Source: Chromatiaceae bacterium
GTDB lineage: Bacteria; Pseudomonadota; Gammaproteobacteria; Chromatiales; Chromatiaceae
Reading direction: 5' to 3'
Assembly: GCA_024235215.1 (NCBI GenBank)
Contig: JACKMU010000006.1
Location: 124,001-188,000 of the forward strand
DNA: 64,000 bases
Both the position numbers and the translations under genes were made by a program. Under the pieces are notes generated by a model. It saw nothing but the letters and a program-made list of their open reading frames with translations, made no database searches and was not told the DNA's origin. Positions 35,112 through 42,748 of this stretch are shown one piece after another. Within the stretch, counting starts at the first letter, position 1, and each line of letters opens with the position of its first letter.

Positions 35112-36263
35112 ATGTCAGGGCAACTGGTGAGGGGAATGGGTTATCACCGGTGCCGGGGGATGGGGTTGGTAAAAACACCTTTCTACTCGTTCGAGACATT
35201 CCACACCGCTTTCAATACTGGATTGGCAGCTCTGCTCGCCGATTACCACGAATTGGGAGTCTATATCCTGGTTGCGGCGCATGTCGGTTTCGATGCCAGA
35301 CTGCGGAGACAACTCTCTTCGCAGTTGAAAAAGCGGTTCGAGCTATTTACGGCAGAGTTGGCTAGCGGACAAGAGGGTGGGGGGCTCTATCTGGATGATG
35401 CGAAGGATGATCTGCAGGTTTTTCTAAATCTGTTGGAGAGCGAACTGGACGGGCTGCAGCCCACGCGAATTCGTCGTCTTGGCCCTTGGGAGTTGCAGTT
35501 CAATCAGATGCGTGCGCTGCGGCCGATGCGAATGGCTGCTGAAGTGGTGGACAAGATCAGGGTCGCGTTCGATCCGGCTGCGTTTAATTTCAGCGCGCCT
35601 TTCCTGCGTAAAGAGATATTCTGGCAGGGTCGGGTGGCTGGTCGGAGAGCATCTGTCTTCTTCAACAAGTTTCCTTTTGTTCCGATGCACACAATTCTGG
35701 TACCCGAGATGCGCAGTGGCCATCCGCAGTATCTGCGTCGTGGCGATCACGATTACCTTTGGCGCCTGGGAGAGGAGCTTGCGCGGACTCTGCCAGGCAT
35801 CGGTTTCGGCTACAATAGCTACGGCGCGCTCGCTTCGATCAATCACCTTCATTTTCAGATGTTCTACCGGGAAAAGCCGCTCGCCATCAGTGACTCCCGC
35901 TGGCGTCACAATGGGGGTGACCGGAACTATCCGATCGCCTGCCACCGGTTTGATTCGGCGCAGGAATCATGGCGCTTCATCGAGGAGTTGCACCGCCTCC
36001 ACTGCAGTTACAATCTTTTGCATCTGCCTGGTCTGACTTACTGTATTCCGCGTCTGAAACAGGGGAGTTACTCTGCCGCGGAATGGCTGGAGGGTTTTGC
36101 CTGGTATGAGATGGCAGGCGGATTCATAACCGGTTGCCCAAAGAATTTCGGTAGGATCTCCAGTGTCGACCTGGAACAGCATCTGTCTCGGCTCTCTCTC
36201 GATTCGGACGTCTCGGTGCAGTTTTCCGAAAATGGTGCCGGAGAGCCCAATGGGGCAACATAA
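35112..36263 (+). CDS. VTC2/GDPGP1-like HIT-superfamily phosphorylase
   Basis: A roughly 383-residue protein. The centre and C-terminal half look like GDP-L-galactose/GDP-D-glucose phosphorylases: FDPAAFNFSAPFLRKEIFW, FVPMHTILVPE, then FGYNSYGALASINHLHFQ with the histidine-triad-type HLHFQ site, a close match to plant VTC2. The N-terminal 110 residues look like an extra helical unit. Real bacterial substrate unknown. Several in-frame starts (35067, 35112, 35136, 35160) exist; I chose one arbitrarily. Its end overlaps the MFS transporter by 14 bases. Confidence 0.7.
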   Translation: MSGQLVRGMGYHRCRGMGLVKTPFYSFETFHTAFNTGLAALLADYHELGVYILVAAHVGFDARLRRQLSSQLKKRFELFTAELASGQEGGGLYLDDAKDDLQVFLNLLESELDGLQPTRIRRLGPWELQFNQMRALRPMRMAAEVVDKIRVAFDPAAFNFSAPFLRKEIFWQGRVAGRRASVFFNKFPFVPMHTILVPEMRSGHPQYLRRGDHDYLWRLGEELARTLPGIGFGYNSYGALASINHLHFQMFYREKPLAISDSRWRHNGGDRNYPIACHRFDSAQESWRFIEELHRLHCSYNLLHLPGLTYCIPRLKQGSYSAAEWLEGFAWYEMAGGFITGCPKNFGRISSVDLEQHLSRLSLDSDVSVQFSENGAGEPNGAT

Positions 36264-37530
36264 TCAGTTCACTTTGCTGAGCAAGCGGCAGTTTCTACCG
36301 CTATTCATCACCCAGTCGCTGGGAGCGTTCAACGATAATCTGTTCAAGAATGCGCTGGTGATTCTGATCACTTTCGATCTGGCGATAAGATCGGGTAGTG
36401 ATCCGGGTCTGTTGGTGACCTCTGCCGCCGGCATCTTCATCCTGCCTTTTTTTCTCTTCTCCGCAACGGCTGGGCAACTCGCCGACCGTTATGACAAGGC
36501 GCATGTGATTCGCCTGGTCAAGCTGGTGGAGGTCTTCCTGATGCTGGGGGCAGCGCTCGGTTTCTATCTCCAGAGTCTCGGTTTTCTCTTCTTTGCACTC
36601 TTTCTGATGGGTGCCCAGTCGGCATTTTTCGGACCGCTCAAATACGGGATTCTTCCAGATCATCTGCCCGGCGATGAGTTGATCAGCGGGAACGCGCTGA
36701 TCCAGGCCGCTACGTTTCTAGCGATTCTGCTCGGTACGCTGGCTGGTGGGCTGTTGATCATGGCTACAGGCGGACCCGAGATTATCTCACTCGCGTTGGT
36801 GCTGATTGCACTGGCAGGCTGGCTCGCCAGTCGCGCCATTCCCGCTACCGCTTCCGCTGCACCCGAACTGCGCATCAGTCTCAATTTTCTCGCGGAAACC
36901 TGGTCCATCATCAGCTATGGTGCGCACCATCCCGAGATTTTCCGGCCGATCCTCGCTGTCTCCTGGTTCTGGCTGGTCGGCGCGACTTTTCTCGCCCAGC
37001 TGCCCACGTTCGGCAAGGTATCACTCGCTGGTGACGAGGCCACGGTGACCTTGCTGCTGTTGGTCTTTTCGATTGGTATCGGCACCGGTTCGCTGCTGTG
37101 TAACCGTCTGCTGCGGGGTGCGATTCACCTCACCTATGTGCCCTACGGCGCCCTCGGGATATCACTGTTTGCACTGGAGATCTACTTCGCCAGCAACGCT
37201 TATCCGGTGAAGCCATCCGACGCTCACTCCGGTGTGTTCTGGTTCTTGTCGCAGGGGTACGGCTGGAGAGTCTTGCTGGATATGTTTATGATTGCTCTCT
37301 CCGGTGGGATCTATATCGTGCCTTTGAATGCATTGATTCAGGCGCGCAGCGAAGAGGCGCATCGAGCGCGCAACATCGCCACGGTCAACATACTGAATGC
37401 GCTCTTCATGGTGGTGTCAGCCATTGTCAGCGCGCTGCTGCTGACACTCGGTTTCAGTGTGCCCGAGCTCTTTCTGACAGTAGCGATCTGCAATCTCGGT
37501 GCGATCTATTTCACCGCGAAAATCAGCTAA
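36250..37530 (+). CDS. MFS transporter, LplT-like
   Basis: A 426-residue major facilitator with about 12 helices. The N-terminal region LFITQSLGAFNDNLFKNALV is the motif of the LplT/acyltransferase-associated MFS group that moves lysophospholipids. It also shows GQLADRYDKAHVIR between helices 2 and 3, and GPLKYGILPDHLP. The start is within the end of the VTC2-like gene, suggesting a two-gene operon. In other bacteria this MFS is often fused or adjacent to acyl-ACP synthetase; here it is not. Confidence 0.85.
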   Translation: MGQHNQFTLLSKRQFLPLFITQSLGAFNDNLFKNALVILITFDLAIRSGSDPGLLVTSAAGIFILPFFLFSATAGQLADRYDKAHVIRLVKLVEVFLMLGAALGFYLQSLGFLFFALFLMGAQSAFFGPLKYGILPDHLPGDELISGNALIQAATFLAILLGTLAGGLLIMATGGPEIISLALVLIALAGWLASRAIPATASAAPELRISLNFLAETWSIISYGAHHPEIFRPILAVSWFWLVGATFLAQLPTFGKVSLAGDEATVTLLLLVFSIGIGTGSLLCNRLLRGAIHLTYVPYGALGISLFALEIYFASNAYPVKPSDAHSGVFWFLSQGYGWRVLLDMFMIALSGGIYIVPLNALIQARSEEAHRARNIATVNILNALFMVVSAIVSALLLTLGFSVPELFLTVAICNLGAIYFTAKIS

Positions 37531-37666
37531 TATCGCACCGTCAATCGGAGGCCAATGCGTCTGCTGAACTCAATCTGATCCCGCAGGGTGTCGGAGTGCA
37601 TAGCGATTGTCTCCGCAGCTCACTGATTCGATTGTTTGCGATGTATCATCGTAAGGATGTGAATTG

Positions 37667-38227
37667 TCAACGTTGCGGACCGGTACCATTAACCGGACGC
37701 CAGCTCATGTGGAAATATCTGATTACCGAGCGCACTCGGTTGGATGCAGCCTGCCCCAGGCCGCAGATGGAAGCGTCGGTCATCACGTCCACCAGATCCT
37801 GCAACAGCGCCTGGTCCCACGTGGTCTGTTCCATTGGCAGCACCGCCTTGACGCAGGGGGTGCACTAACCACAGGACTCGCGGGAAAAGAAGCGCATGGC
37901 GTTCAAAGCTGCCTCCCCTTCCCGTAGCGCATCGAAGTGGTGGTAGAAACTGGCGACCCCGTAGACCATCGCACTGGAAAGGCCCAGCTCGTGGGCCAGC
38001 GCGACCATCTGATCAGCATTGATGCAGCCATGGCGATCCTGGATAAGATGCAGATATTCGATCAGCAAATCGGGCCGAGCGGGCCATCCCCGAGTAAACT
38101 TCGCAGTTGCGTCAGTGTCTCGCGATCCAAGCTGCGCCCCTCGGTGCTCCGATTCCGCCGGCCACTTTCCGGTTGAGATGCTGTAGCCAAATTCGTACTC
38201 CTTTGGTCTCTTCTCCACATAGGGCAC
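37667..38227 (-). pseudogene. Broken NuoE/NuoF-type flavoprotein subunit (HoxF/FdsB-like)
   Basis: The N-terminal half reads like the NuoE-like thioredoxin-fold start of soluble NAD-linked hydrogenase or formate dehydrogenase flavoproteins: LLIEYLHLIQDRHGCI, VYGVASFYHHFDAL. It is joined directly to the far C-terminal Fe-S motif of the NuoF part: MRFFSRESCG-stop-CTPC, then DASICGLGQAASN and VRSVIRYF. The central FMN/NADH domains, some 350-400 residues, are deleted, and a TAG sits inside the SCGxCxxC cluster motif. The reading frame otherwise remains open to the end. This is a decayed gene, not a functional protein. Confidence 0.8.
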
Positions 38228-38303
38228 TATAGGACAGTATCATTGGTTTTTTGGAAGTTCTGTCACGACTGGCTTACCGGCTATCCGGAGGTGTCAATCA
38301 GGT

Positions 38304-38408
38304 ATGCAGGCACAAATCAGGCTAGGCGATTTATCTGTTGGAAATAACTGGCGATTCGGGCGTTCGGGGGAATTGCTGCGTGCGGTCGTAGGGCTGAATC
38401 CTGGATGA
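38304..38408 (+). CDS. Possible short leader frame coupled to pabB
   Basis: A 34-codon frame (MQAQIRLGDLSVGNN at the start) whose TGA overlaps the pabB ATG. GGAGGTG lies 11 bases before its ATG, whereas pabB itself has no strong ribosome site. It may serve translational coupling. No similarity recognised, no run of Trp/Phe/His codons typical of attenuation. Weak call. Confidence 0.3.
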   Translation: MQAQIRLGDLSVGNNWRFGRSGELLRAVVGLNPG

Positions 38409-39778
38409 GTTCCCTGGCGTTGGATTTTCCTTACCAGAGCGACAGCGCTGCGCTGTTTGCTCCGTTCGCGCAGCGTCCCTGGAGTGTTTTTCTGGACAGC
38501 GGCCAACCTCAGAGCGAACAGGGCCGCTACGATATAATAAGCTGGGGTCCACGCAGCACACTGGTCACGCGGGGTGCGATCAGCGGAGTCCGCGATGGGG
38601 ACCAGCTCTCTCTATCACGGGAGGATCCGTTCCTACTCTTGCAGCGCATGCTGGGTGTGGCAAGAGCGGGAGTTGAGAACCTGCCTTTCTGCGGTGGCGC
38701 GATTGGTTATTTCGGCTATGATCTGGCCCGTCGTCTGGAACGGCTGCCGATTCTGGCCACCGATGATACCGCAGCGCCGGAATTGGCAGTGGGAATCTAC
38801 AATTGGGCGCTGGTGGTCGACCACGCGCAGCAGCGTAGTTGGCTGGTCGGTGAGGATGGTGAGTGTTTGCGCGCCAGACGCGATGAGTTGTACCCAGCCA
38901 GCGCCCGTCATGGCAAATCGGAGACCACTTTCTACACTGTGGGTCCGATTCTGTGCAATATCACTCACCCCGAATATCTGCGCCGAATCGAACGGATTCA
39001 GCGCTACATTCAAGATGGTGACTGTTATCAGGTCAATTTCGCCCGACGATTTTCGATCAACGCAAGTGGTGATCCGTGGGTTGCGTATCAACGCTTGCGT
39101 CAGTTGAACCCGGCACCCTTTGGCGCTTTTTTGAACACACCCGGCTGTCAGGTGCTGAGTTCCTCCCCGGAGCGATTCTTATACTGCCGTGCCGGACAAG
39201 TCGAGACTCGTCCGATCAAGGGGACCTGCCCACGCGGGCTCAATTCTGCCCAAGATGCCCGACTGGCTGAGGCGCTGTTGCATAGCAGCAAGGACCGGGC
39301 GGAGAATTTGATGATCGTCGATCTACTGCGTAACGACTTGGGCAAGGTCTGTCTTCCTGGCAGCATCGTCGTGCCGGAACTGTTTAAGTTAGAGAGTTTT
39401 ATCCGTGTTCACCATCTGGTCAGTACGGTACAAGGCCGGCTGGCGCCAGATCAGACGGCGCTGACGCTGCTGCGCGCCTGCTTCCCGGGCGGCTCTATCA
39501 CTGGCGCTCCTAAACTGCGTGCGATGCAGATCATCGAGGAGATGGAACCGCACAGACGCGCCCTCTACTGCGGCACCATCGGCTATATCGGTTTTGATGG
39601 GACGATGGATAGCAATATCACCATTCGCACGCTGCAATATTGTAACGGAGAGGTACATCTTTGGGCTGGCGGTGGGATCGTGGCCGACTCGGATCCGGAA
39701 GAGGAGTATCAGGAGACCTACCATAAAGCATCTGCATTGCTGGATCTGCTGCAGCAGATGCGATTGGGGAGACGTTGA
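38405..39778 (+). CDS. pabB: Aminodeoxychorismate synthase component I
   Basis: Converts chorismate plus glutamine-derived ammonia to 4-amino-4-deoxychorismate for folate synthesis. 457 residues. Chorismate-binding motifs: DCYQVNFARRF, RPIKGTCPRG (the lysine of PabB), DLLRNDLGKVC, and FPGGSITGAPKLRAMQII. The PIKGT motif with Lys separates PabB from TrpE. Amidotransferase PabA and PabC are not beside it. Confidence 0.93.
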   Translation: MSSLALDFPYQSDSAALFAPFAQRPWSVFLDSGQPQSEQGRYDIISWGPRSTLVTRGAISGVRDGDQLSLSREDPFLLLQRMLGVARAGVENLPFCGGAIGYFGYDLARRLERLPILATDDTAAPELAVGIYNWALVVDHAQQRSWLVGEDGECLRARRDELYPASARHGKSETTFYTVGPILCNITHPEYLRRIERIQRYIQDGDCYQVNFARRFSINASGDPWVAYQRLRQLNPAPFGAFLNTPGCQVLSSSPERFLYCRAGQVETRPIKGTCPRGLNSAQDARLAEALLHSSKDRAENLMIVDLLRNDLGKVCLPGSIVVPELFKLESFIRVHHLVSTVQGRLAPDQTALTLLRACFPGGSITGAPKLRAMQIIEEMEPHRRALYCGTIGYIGFDGTMDSNITIRTLQYCNGEVHLWAGGGIVADSDPEEEYQETYHKASALLDLLQQMRLGRR

Positions 39779-39784
39779 AAGCAG

Positions 39785-40078
39785 GTGGGTACTTCAAGTG
39801 CGGGCTGGTACGTCTATATCCTCAGATGTGGTGACGGTACACTCTACACCGGCACGGCCCGCGACCCTTGCGCCAGGTTGCAACGGCACAATGGGGGCCG
39901 GGGAGCAAAATACACACGTTCCAGATTACCGGTCGAACTGGTGTTCCACCAACTCGTTGGCAGCCATGGAGACGCGCTGCGGAGGGAGGCGCAGATCAAA
40001 AGGCTGTCACGTCAGGACAAGCAGTTGTTGATCCGTTCGGTAGCAGGGTGTGATCCGGTATCCTCAGCGGATCACTAA
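39785..40078 (+). CDS. GIY-YIG nuclease superfamily protein
   Basis: A 97-residue single-domain GIY-YIG protein of the YhbQ type: GWYVYILRCGDGTLYTG (GIY/YIG as YVY..LYTG), RLQRHNGGRGAKYTRSR with the Arg, and REAQIKRLSRQDKQLLI with the catalytic Glu. GTG start, six bases behind pabB, so co-transcribed. YhbQ-like proteins are linked to DNA repair; function here is inferred. The right edge is followed at once by the MITE. Confidence 0.9.
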   Translation: MGTSSAGWYVYILRCGDGTLYTGTARDPCARLQRHNGGRGAKYTRSRLPVELVFHQLVGSHGDALRREAQIKRLSRQDKQLLIRSVAGCDPVSSADH

Positions 40079-40238
40079 GAGCCTGTCGGACTATGGATGT
40101 TTCAACTGCGGAAGCGGGAGAGCGGTCCAAATTTTCCCCGATTTTCGTTACATAGGCCCACTATGCGCCTCAAATCTGGAAGCATTTGTCCTCGCTCTCC
40201 CGCTCCCTCGCTACGATCCCCCATAGTCCGACAGGCTC
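40079..40238. mobile_element. 160-bp palindromic MITE
   Basis: Perfect 18-bp terminal inverted repeats, GAGCCTGTCGGACTATGG and its complement. Inside them the arms continue as an imperfect inverted repeat, including GCGGGAGAGCG / CGCTCTCCCGC and CAAAT/ATTTG blocks, so the whole unit folds into a long hairpin. There is no coding capacity, as expected of a non-autonomous element moved by a transposase in trans. No clear target duplication is seen at the ends. Confidence 0.75.
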
Positions 40239-40302
40239 CCAGCCTTCGGCTTTGCCGCAAACGTCCACGGTCGCGAATATTTGCCGCCTACCGTAGGTGC
40301 CC

Positions 40303-40893
40303 CTAATCGCGCAACAACTGATCGCGCTCATCCGGTGTGTTGATATTTCGAAACGCTTCGGCACAGCTGGAAAAGTCTGCTACTGTAAAGTGCCGACGCT
40401 GGTACCAGAGTTCAATTTTTCGATCGCCTTTCGCCAGGAAGTTTATCAGGTCGGCACTGAGCGAACAGGGGACTAGTGCATAAACCGGCTGCAGTCGCTC
40501 TCCGTCATGTGCAACGGCGAGTTCCGCACCGCTACTCTGTAGCGTAACCCGCATGGTTTGCACGTAAGCGACTGGCACTCGGGGTCCATCGCAGGGTAGC
40601 GTGATGATATACGGAGTGGTGGCCGCTACCATTGCGGCAGCAAATCCAGCAAGCGGTCCCTGGAATCCCGCTAGGTCATCACGGACCACCGGGTAGCCAA
40701 ATCCGGAGTAGCGGTCAAGATTCCGATTGGCGTTGATGATCACTGCTCCGACGTGTGGGGCTATACCCGTCAATACATGCTTGATCAGCGGGCGCCCATC
40801 CAATTCGAGCAGTCCTTTATCTTGTCCACCCATGCGACGGCCTCTACCGCCGGCGAGTATTACTGCTGTAATCTGGTTACTGTCTATTGACAT
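40303..40893 (-). CDS. mobA: Molybdenum cofactor guanylyltransferase MobA
   Basis: Adds GMP to molybdopterin to form the MGD cofactor used by DMSO-reductase-family enzymes such as formate dehydrogenase and nitrate reductase. 196 residues. GTP-binding N-terminus AVILAGGRGRRMGGQDKGLLEL is the MobA signature (read in two pieces), then LIKHVL, PVVRDDLAGFQGPL and ITLPCDGP. AAGGAG sits eight bases before the chosen second ATG. Located between a MITE and a broken tupA. Confidence 0.93.
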   Translation of the reverse strand: MSIDSNQITAVILAGGRGRRMGGQDKGLLELDGRPLIKHVLTGIAPHVGAVIINANRNLDRYSGFGYPVVRDDLAGFQGPLAGFAAAMVAATTPYIITLPCDGPRVPVAYVQTMRVTLQSSGAELAVAHDGERLQPVYALVPCSLSADLINFLAKGDRKIELWYQRRHFTVADFSSCAEAFRNINTPDERDQLLRD

Positions 40894-41034
40894 GAGCATC
40901 TCTCCTTAATCTCTACTTTTGGCTCCTTCCCGAATTGGAGATCCCTCCCAAGATAACGGGATTAGCAGCTGAAAGCCAAGCCAATGTGGCAGGAGGTGCG
41001 TGGTAACGCGTACCCACGCTGTTTATCCTCGGAC

Positions 41035-41714
41035 TCAAACTCTCTTCATCCGGCTACTGGCGGAAGAGGTGAACAGGCGTGGATCACCTCCAAACAGCAC
41101 ACATAATGAGGATTTCCTCTGGTAGGCGATCCAGGTTTCCCCGATCGGTGAAGGTGCAGGCGTCAAGTTCACTGGCGATCTGCGGCACTTTGCCCATCCC
41201 CTGGCCCGCTTTCCGATACCGGTCACTGGTGGACTGGGTGCCAGCGGATTGCCATAAGCGAACTTTTTTGATGGATGCCTGAATCGTCACCACTCGAAAT
41301 AAACACTGACTGTGTTTGCGCGATTCCTCTGAGTGCTACGCCAGCATTCCCCCTCCTGGCATTGCTGGCAGGATCCGATTCAGGGCCAACGAGCACAAAG
41401 TCGTTATACATCACATCACGTCGCTGAATACCCCATCCGGCGTCCACAAAAGCCTTCTCCGCGCCGGGTGCATGTGCCAGAACGACATCGACATCTCCAG
41501 CTTGTCCCATGCGCAGAGCCCTACCTGTTTTCGCTACAGTTATCCGGACTGAAATATGTGACTGATGTTCGAATGCCGAAAGCAAAACAGCGAGTAACCC
41601 GGAGTTGTCGGTGTTGGTGGTGACGAGGCGGAGCTTGATGTCGTCAGATTGAACCAGGTTCGAAAAGAGGAACAGCCCCGAGAGGAAAACGATGCGAAAA
41701 AAATCATGTTTCAT
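41035..41714 (-). pseudogene. tupA: Tungstate ABC transporter substrate-binding protein TupA, frameshifted
   Basis: Signal peptide and the first 150 residues read as TupA: LRLVTTNTDNSGLLAVLL, FEHQSHISVRITVAKTGRAL, GDVDVVLAHAPGAE, FISSGDDSG. At a run of six A (minus strand, 41264-41269) the frame shifts to LWQSAGTQ...YRKAGQGMGKV. At GGGGAAACC (about 41134-41142) it shifts again to TWIAYQRKSSLCVLFGGDPRLF. Two homopolymer indels break the gene. tupB and tupC are not next to it. Confidence 0.8.
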
Positions 41715-42523
41715 CGCTGTGAATTCCAATTCAGTATTTTTTTCCGGATCGCGGCAAACGTGGAGGTGATTGCTTAGCTTCATTAAATATCAGCATAAAA
41801 CCAGGTGGCTGGAAAGCCGGGTGCGCAGCCCGAAGGCTACCAAGGGGCTGTATCGAAGTGAACGCGCTGGTTTTCGGTTTCTTAGTCTTGCTTTCCACCG
41901 TGTTAATCGCTGCCATTTTGACGATCAATCTGGCTGGGTGGCACTCATGACAGCAGGTATCCGCAGCCGGGCTGTCTCCTGTCTTCGGGTGCAAGCGCAT
42001 TTACTGCAACCTAATGGTGCATGCGACCTGTCGCAATGGACGCAGGCGCACGGGACTGAACAGGGATCGCTCGGCTGAAATTAAGCGGTTAGTGGAAAAG
42101 TAGTGAATGTCCCCAAATTGAACTGTCTCGTGACGGTGTCGAGTGTATACATCTCAGCTAATATGGTGGCCTTGTATCCCACACCGAATGCTCTGGTTGA
42201 TAAAATGCTACGTCATTTTGTTGCCTACTTTGTCTGTTTTTCGCCCATTGTTCCGCTCTATTTTCGAGCAAAAGCGTTGTTTGTCGGGAATGGATGAGCG
42301 ATCCGACGCGCTATGACTGTTCATTGTGGAGACAGCCGGATAGGAGATGCTCCGGATCCAAAGGATCGTACCGGTGCGGCAATGACCTCGAACGGCAGAA
42401 ACTTTTTGCCATGACGGTGGTCTCATTGGTGTGTGTGGTCGGCGGTTTAAGATCCACCAATGTTGTTTGAACGGTAGTGTGAAGCAGTTTGAGACTCCTT
42501 AAAGACGTTTGTGTCTGGCTCTG
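41715..42523. other. Gene-poor region upstream of amtB
   Basis: About 800 bases without a supported protein gene. It may hold decayed sequence upstream of tupA: a minus-strand frame contains CHECHP, resembling a heme site, but stops interrupt it. A plus-strand transmembrane-like microframe at 41858-41950 is listed separately. The right part, ending in a strong terminator, could be an untranslated RNA. Confidence 0.35.
41858..41950 (+). CDS. Possible 30-residue single-helix peptide
   Basis: GTG start with AAGGGG ten bases before it. Sequence VNALVFGFLVLLSTVLIAAI then LTINLAGWHS and stop: one clear transmembrane helix. It could equally be the surviving N-terminus of a decayed membrane gene, since this region shows other decay. 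Low confidence. Confidence 0.25.
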   Translation: MNALVFGFLVLLSTVLIAAILTINLAGWHS

Positions 42524-42551
42524 CGGCCTCCTTTCAGGAGGCCGTTTTTTT
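42524..42551 (+). terminator. Rho-independent terminator with no gene before it
   Basis: CGGCCTCC-TTTCA-GGAGGCCG hairpin followed by seven T. On the plus strand nothing annotated precedes it for over 500 bases, so it may end a small RNA or a remnant transcript. Confidence 0.85.
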
Positions 42552-42585
42552 ATATGCGCCAATAAGGTGCGGTCTAGCTGGAGTC

Positions 42586-42602
42586 TGCACTAAAATAGTG
42601 CA
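42586..42602 (+). promoter_or_regulatory. NtrC-binding site upstream of amtB
   Basis: TGCACTAAAATAGTGCA, a 17-bp perfect palindrome apart from its centre. It matches the NtrC consensus TGCAC-N7-GTGCA. It lies about 60 bases upstream of a sigma-54 type promoter, a standard enhancer arrangement. Confidence 0.8.
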
Positions 42603-42663
42603 ATTCAGATTCTGTTTAGCTCGCGTACACAGCCAAGTATCGGATTTATACGCTTTATTTAAT

Positions 42664-42679
42664 CGGTACGGATTGTGCA
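42664..42679 (+). promoter_or_regulatory. Sigma-54 promoter of amtB
   Basis: CGGTACGGATTGTGCA has the GG-N10-GC spacing of -24/-12 promoters (GG at 42665-42666, GC at 42677-42678). The -24 block CGGTACG and -12 block TTGTGCA approximate the consensus. Together with the NtrC palindrome upstream this predicts induction of amtB in nitrogen limitation. Confidence 0.7.
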
Positions 42680-42748
42680 TCAAAAATCCTCGATTTTTTA
42701 CCTGTGAACTATTTCAATGACCGAGGGTTGTTCGGGGAGATAAAGCAT

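Noticed and set aside
37820..37880. TAG in the flavoprotein gene read as pyrrolysine or other recoding
   Set aside because: The central domains are deleted as well, so inactivation is the simpler reading. There is no sign of recoding machinery in the window.
40240..40302. Extension of the MITE toward mobA
   Set aside because: Inverted-repeat symmetry ends at 40238; the following 60 bases show no matching partner on the left side.
41950..42062. Multiheme cytochrome remnant (CHECH on the minus strand)
   Set aside because: Only one CxxCH-like string, interrupted by stops in every frame. Chance cannot be excluded.
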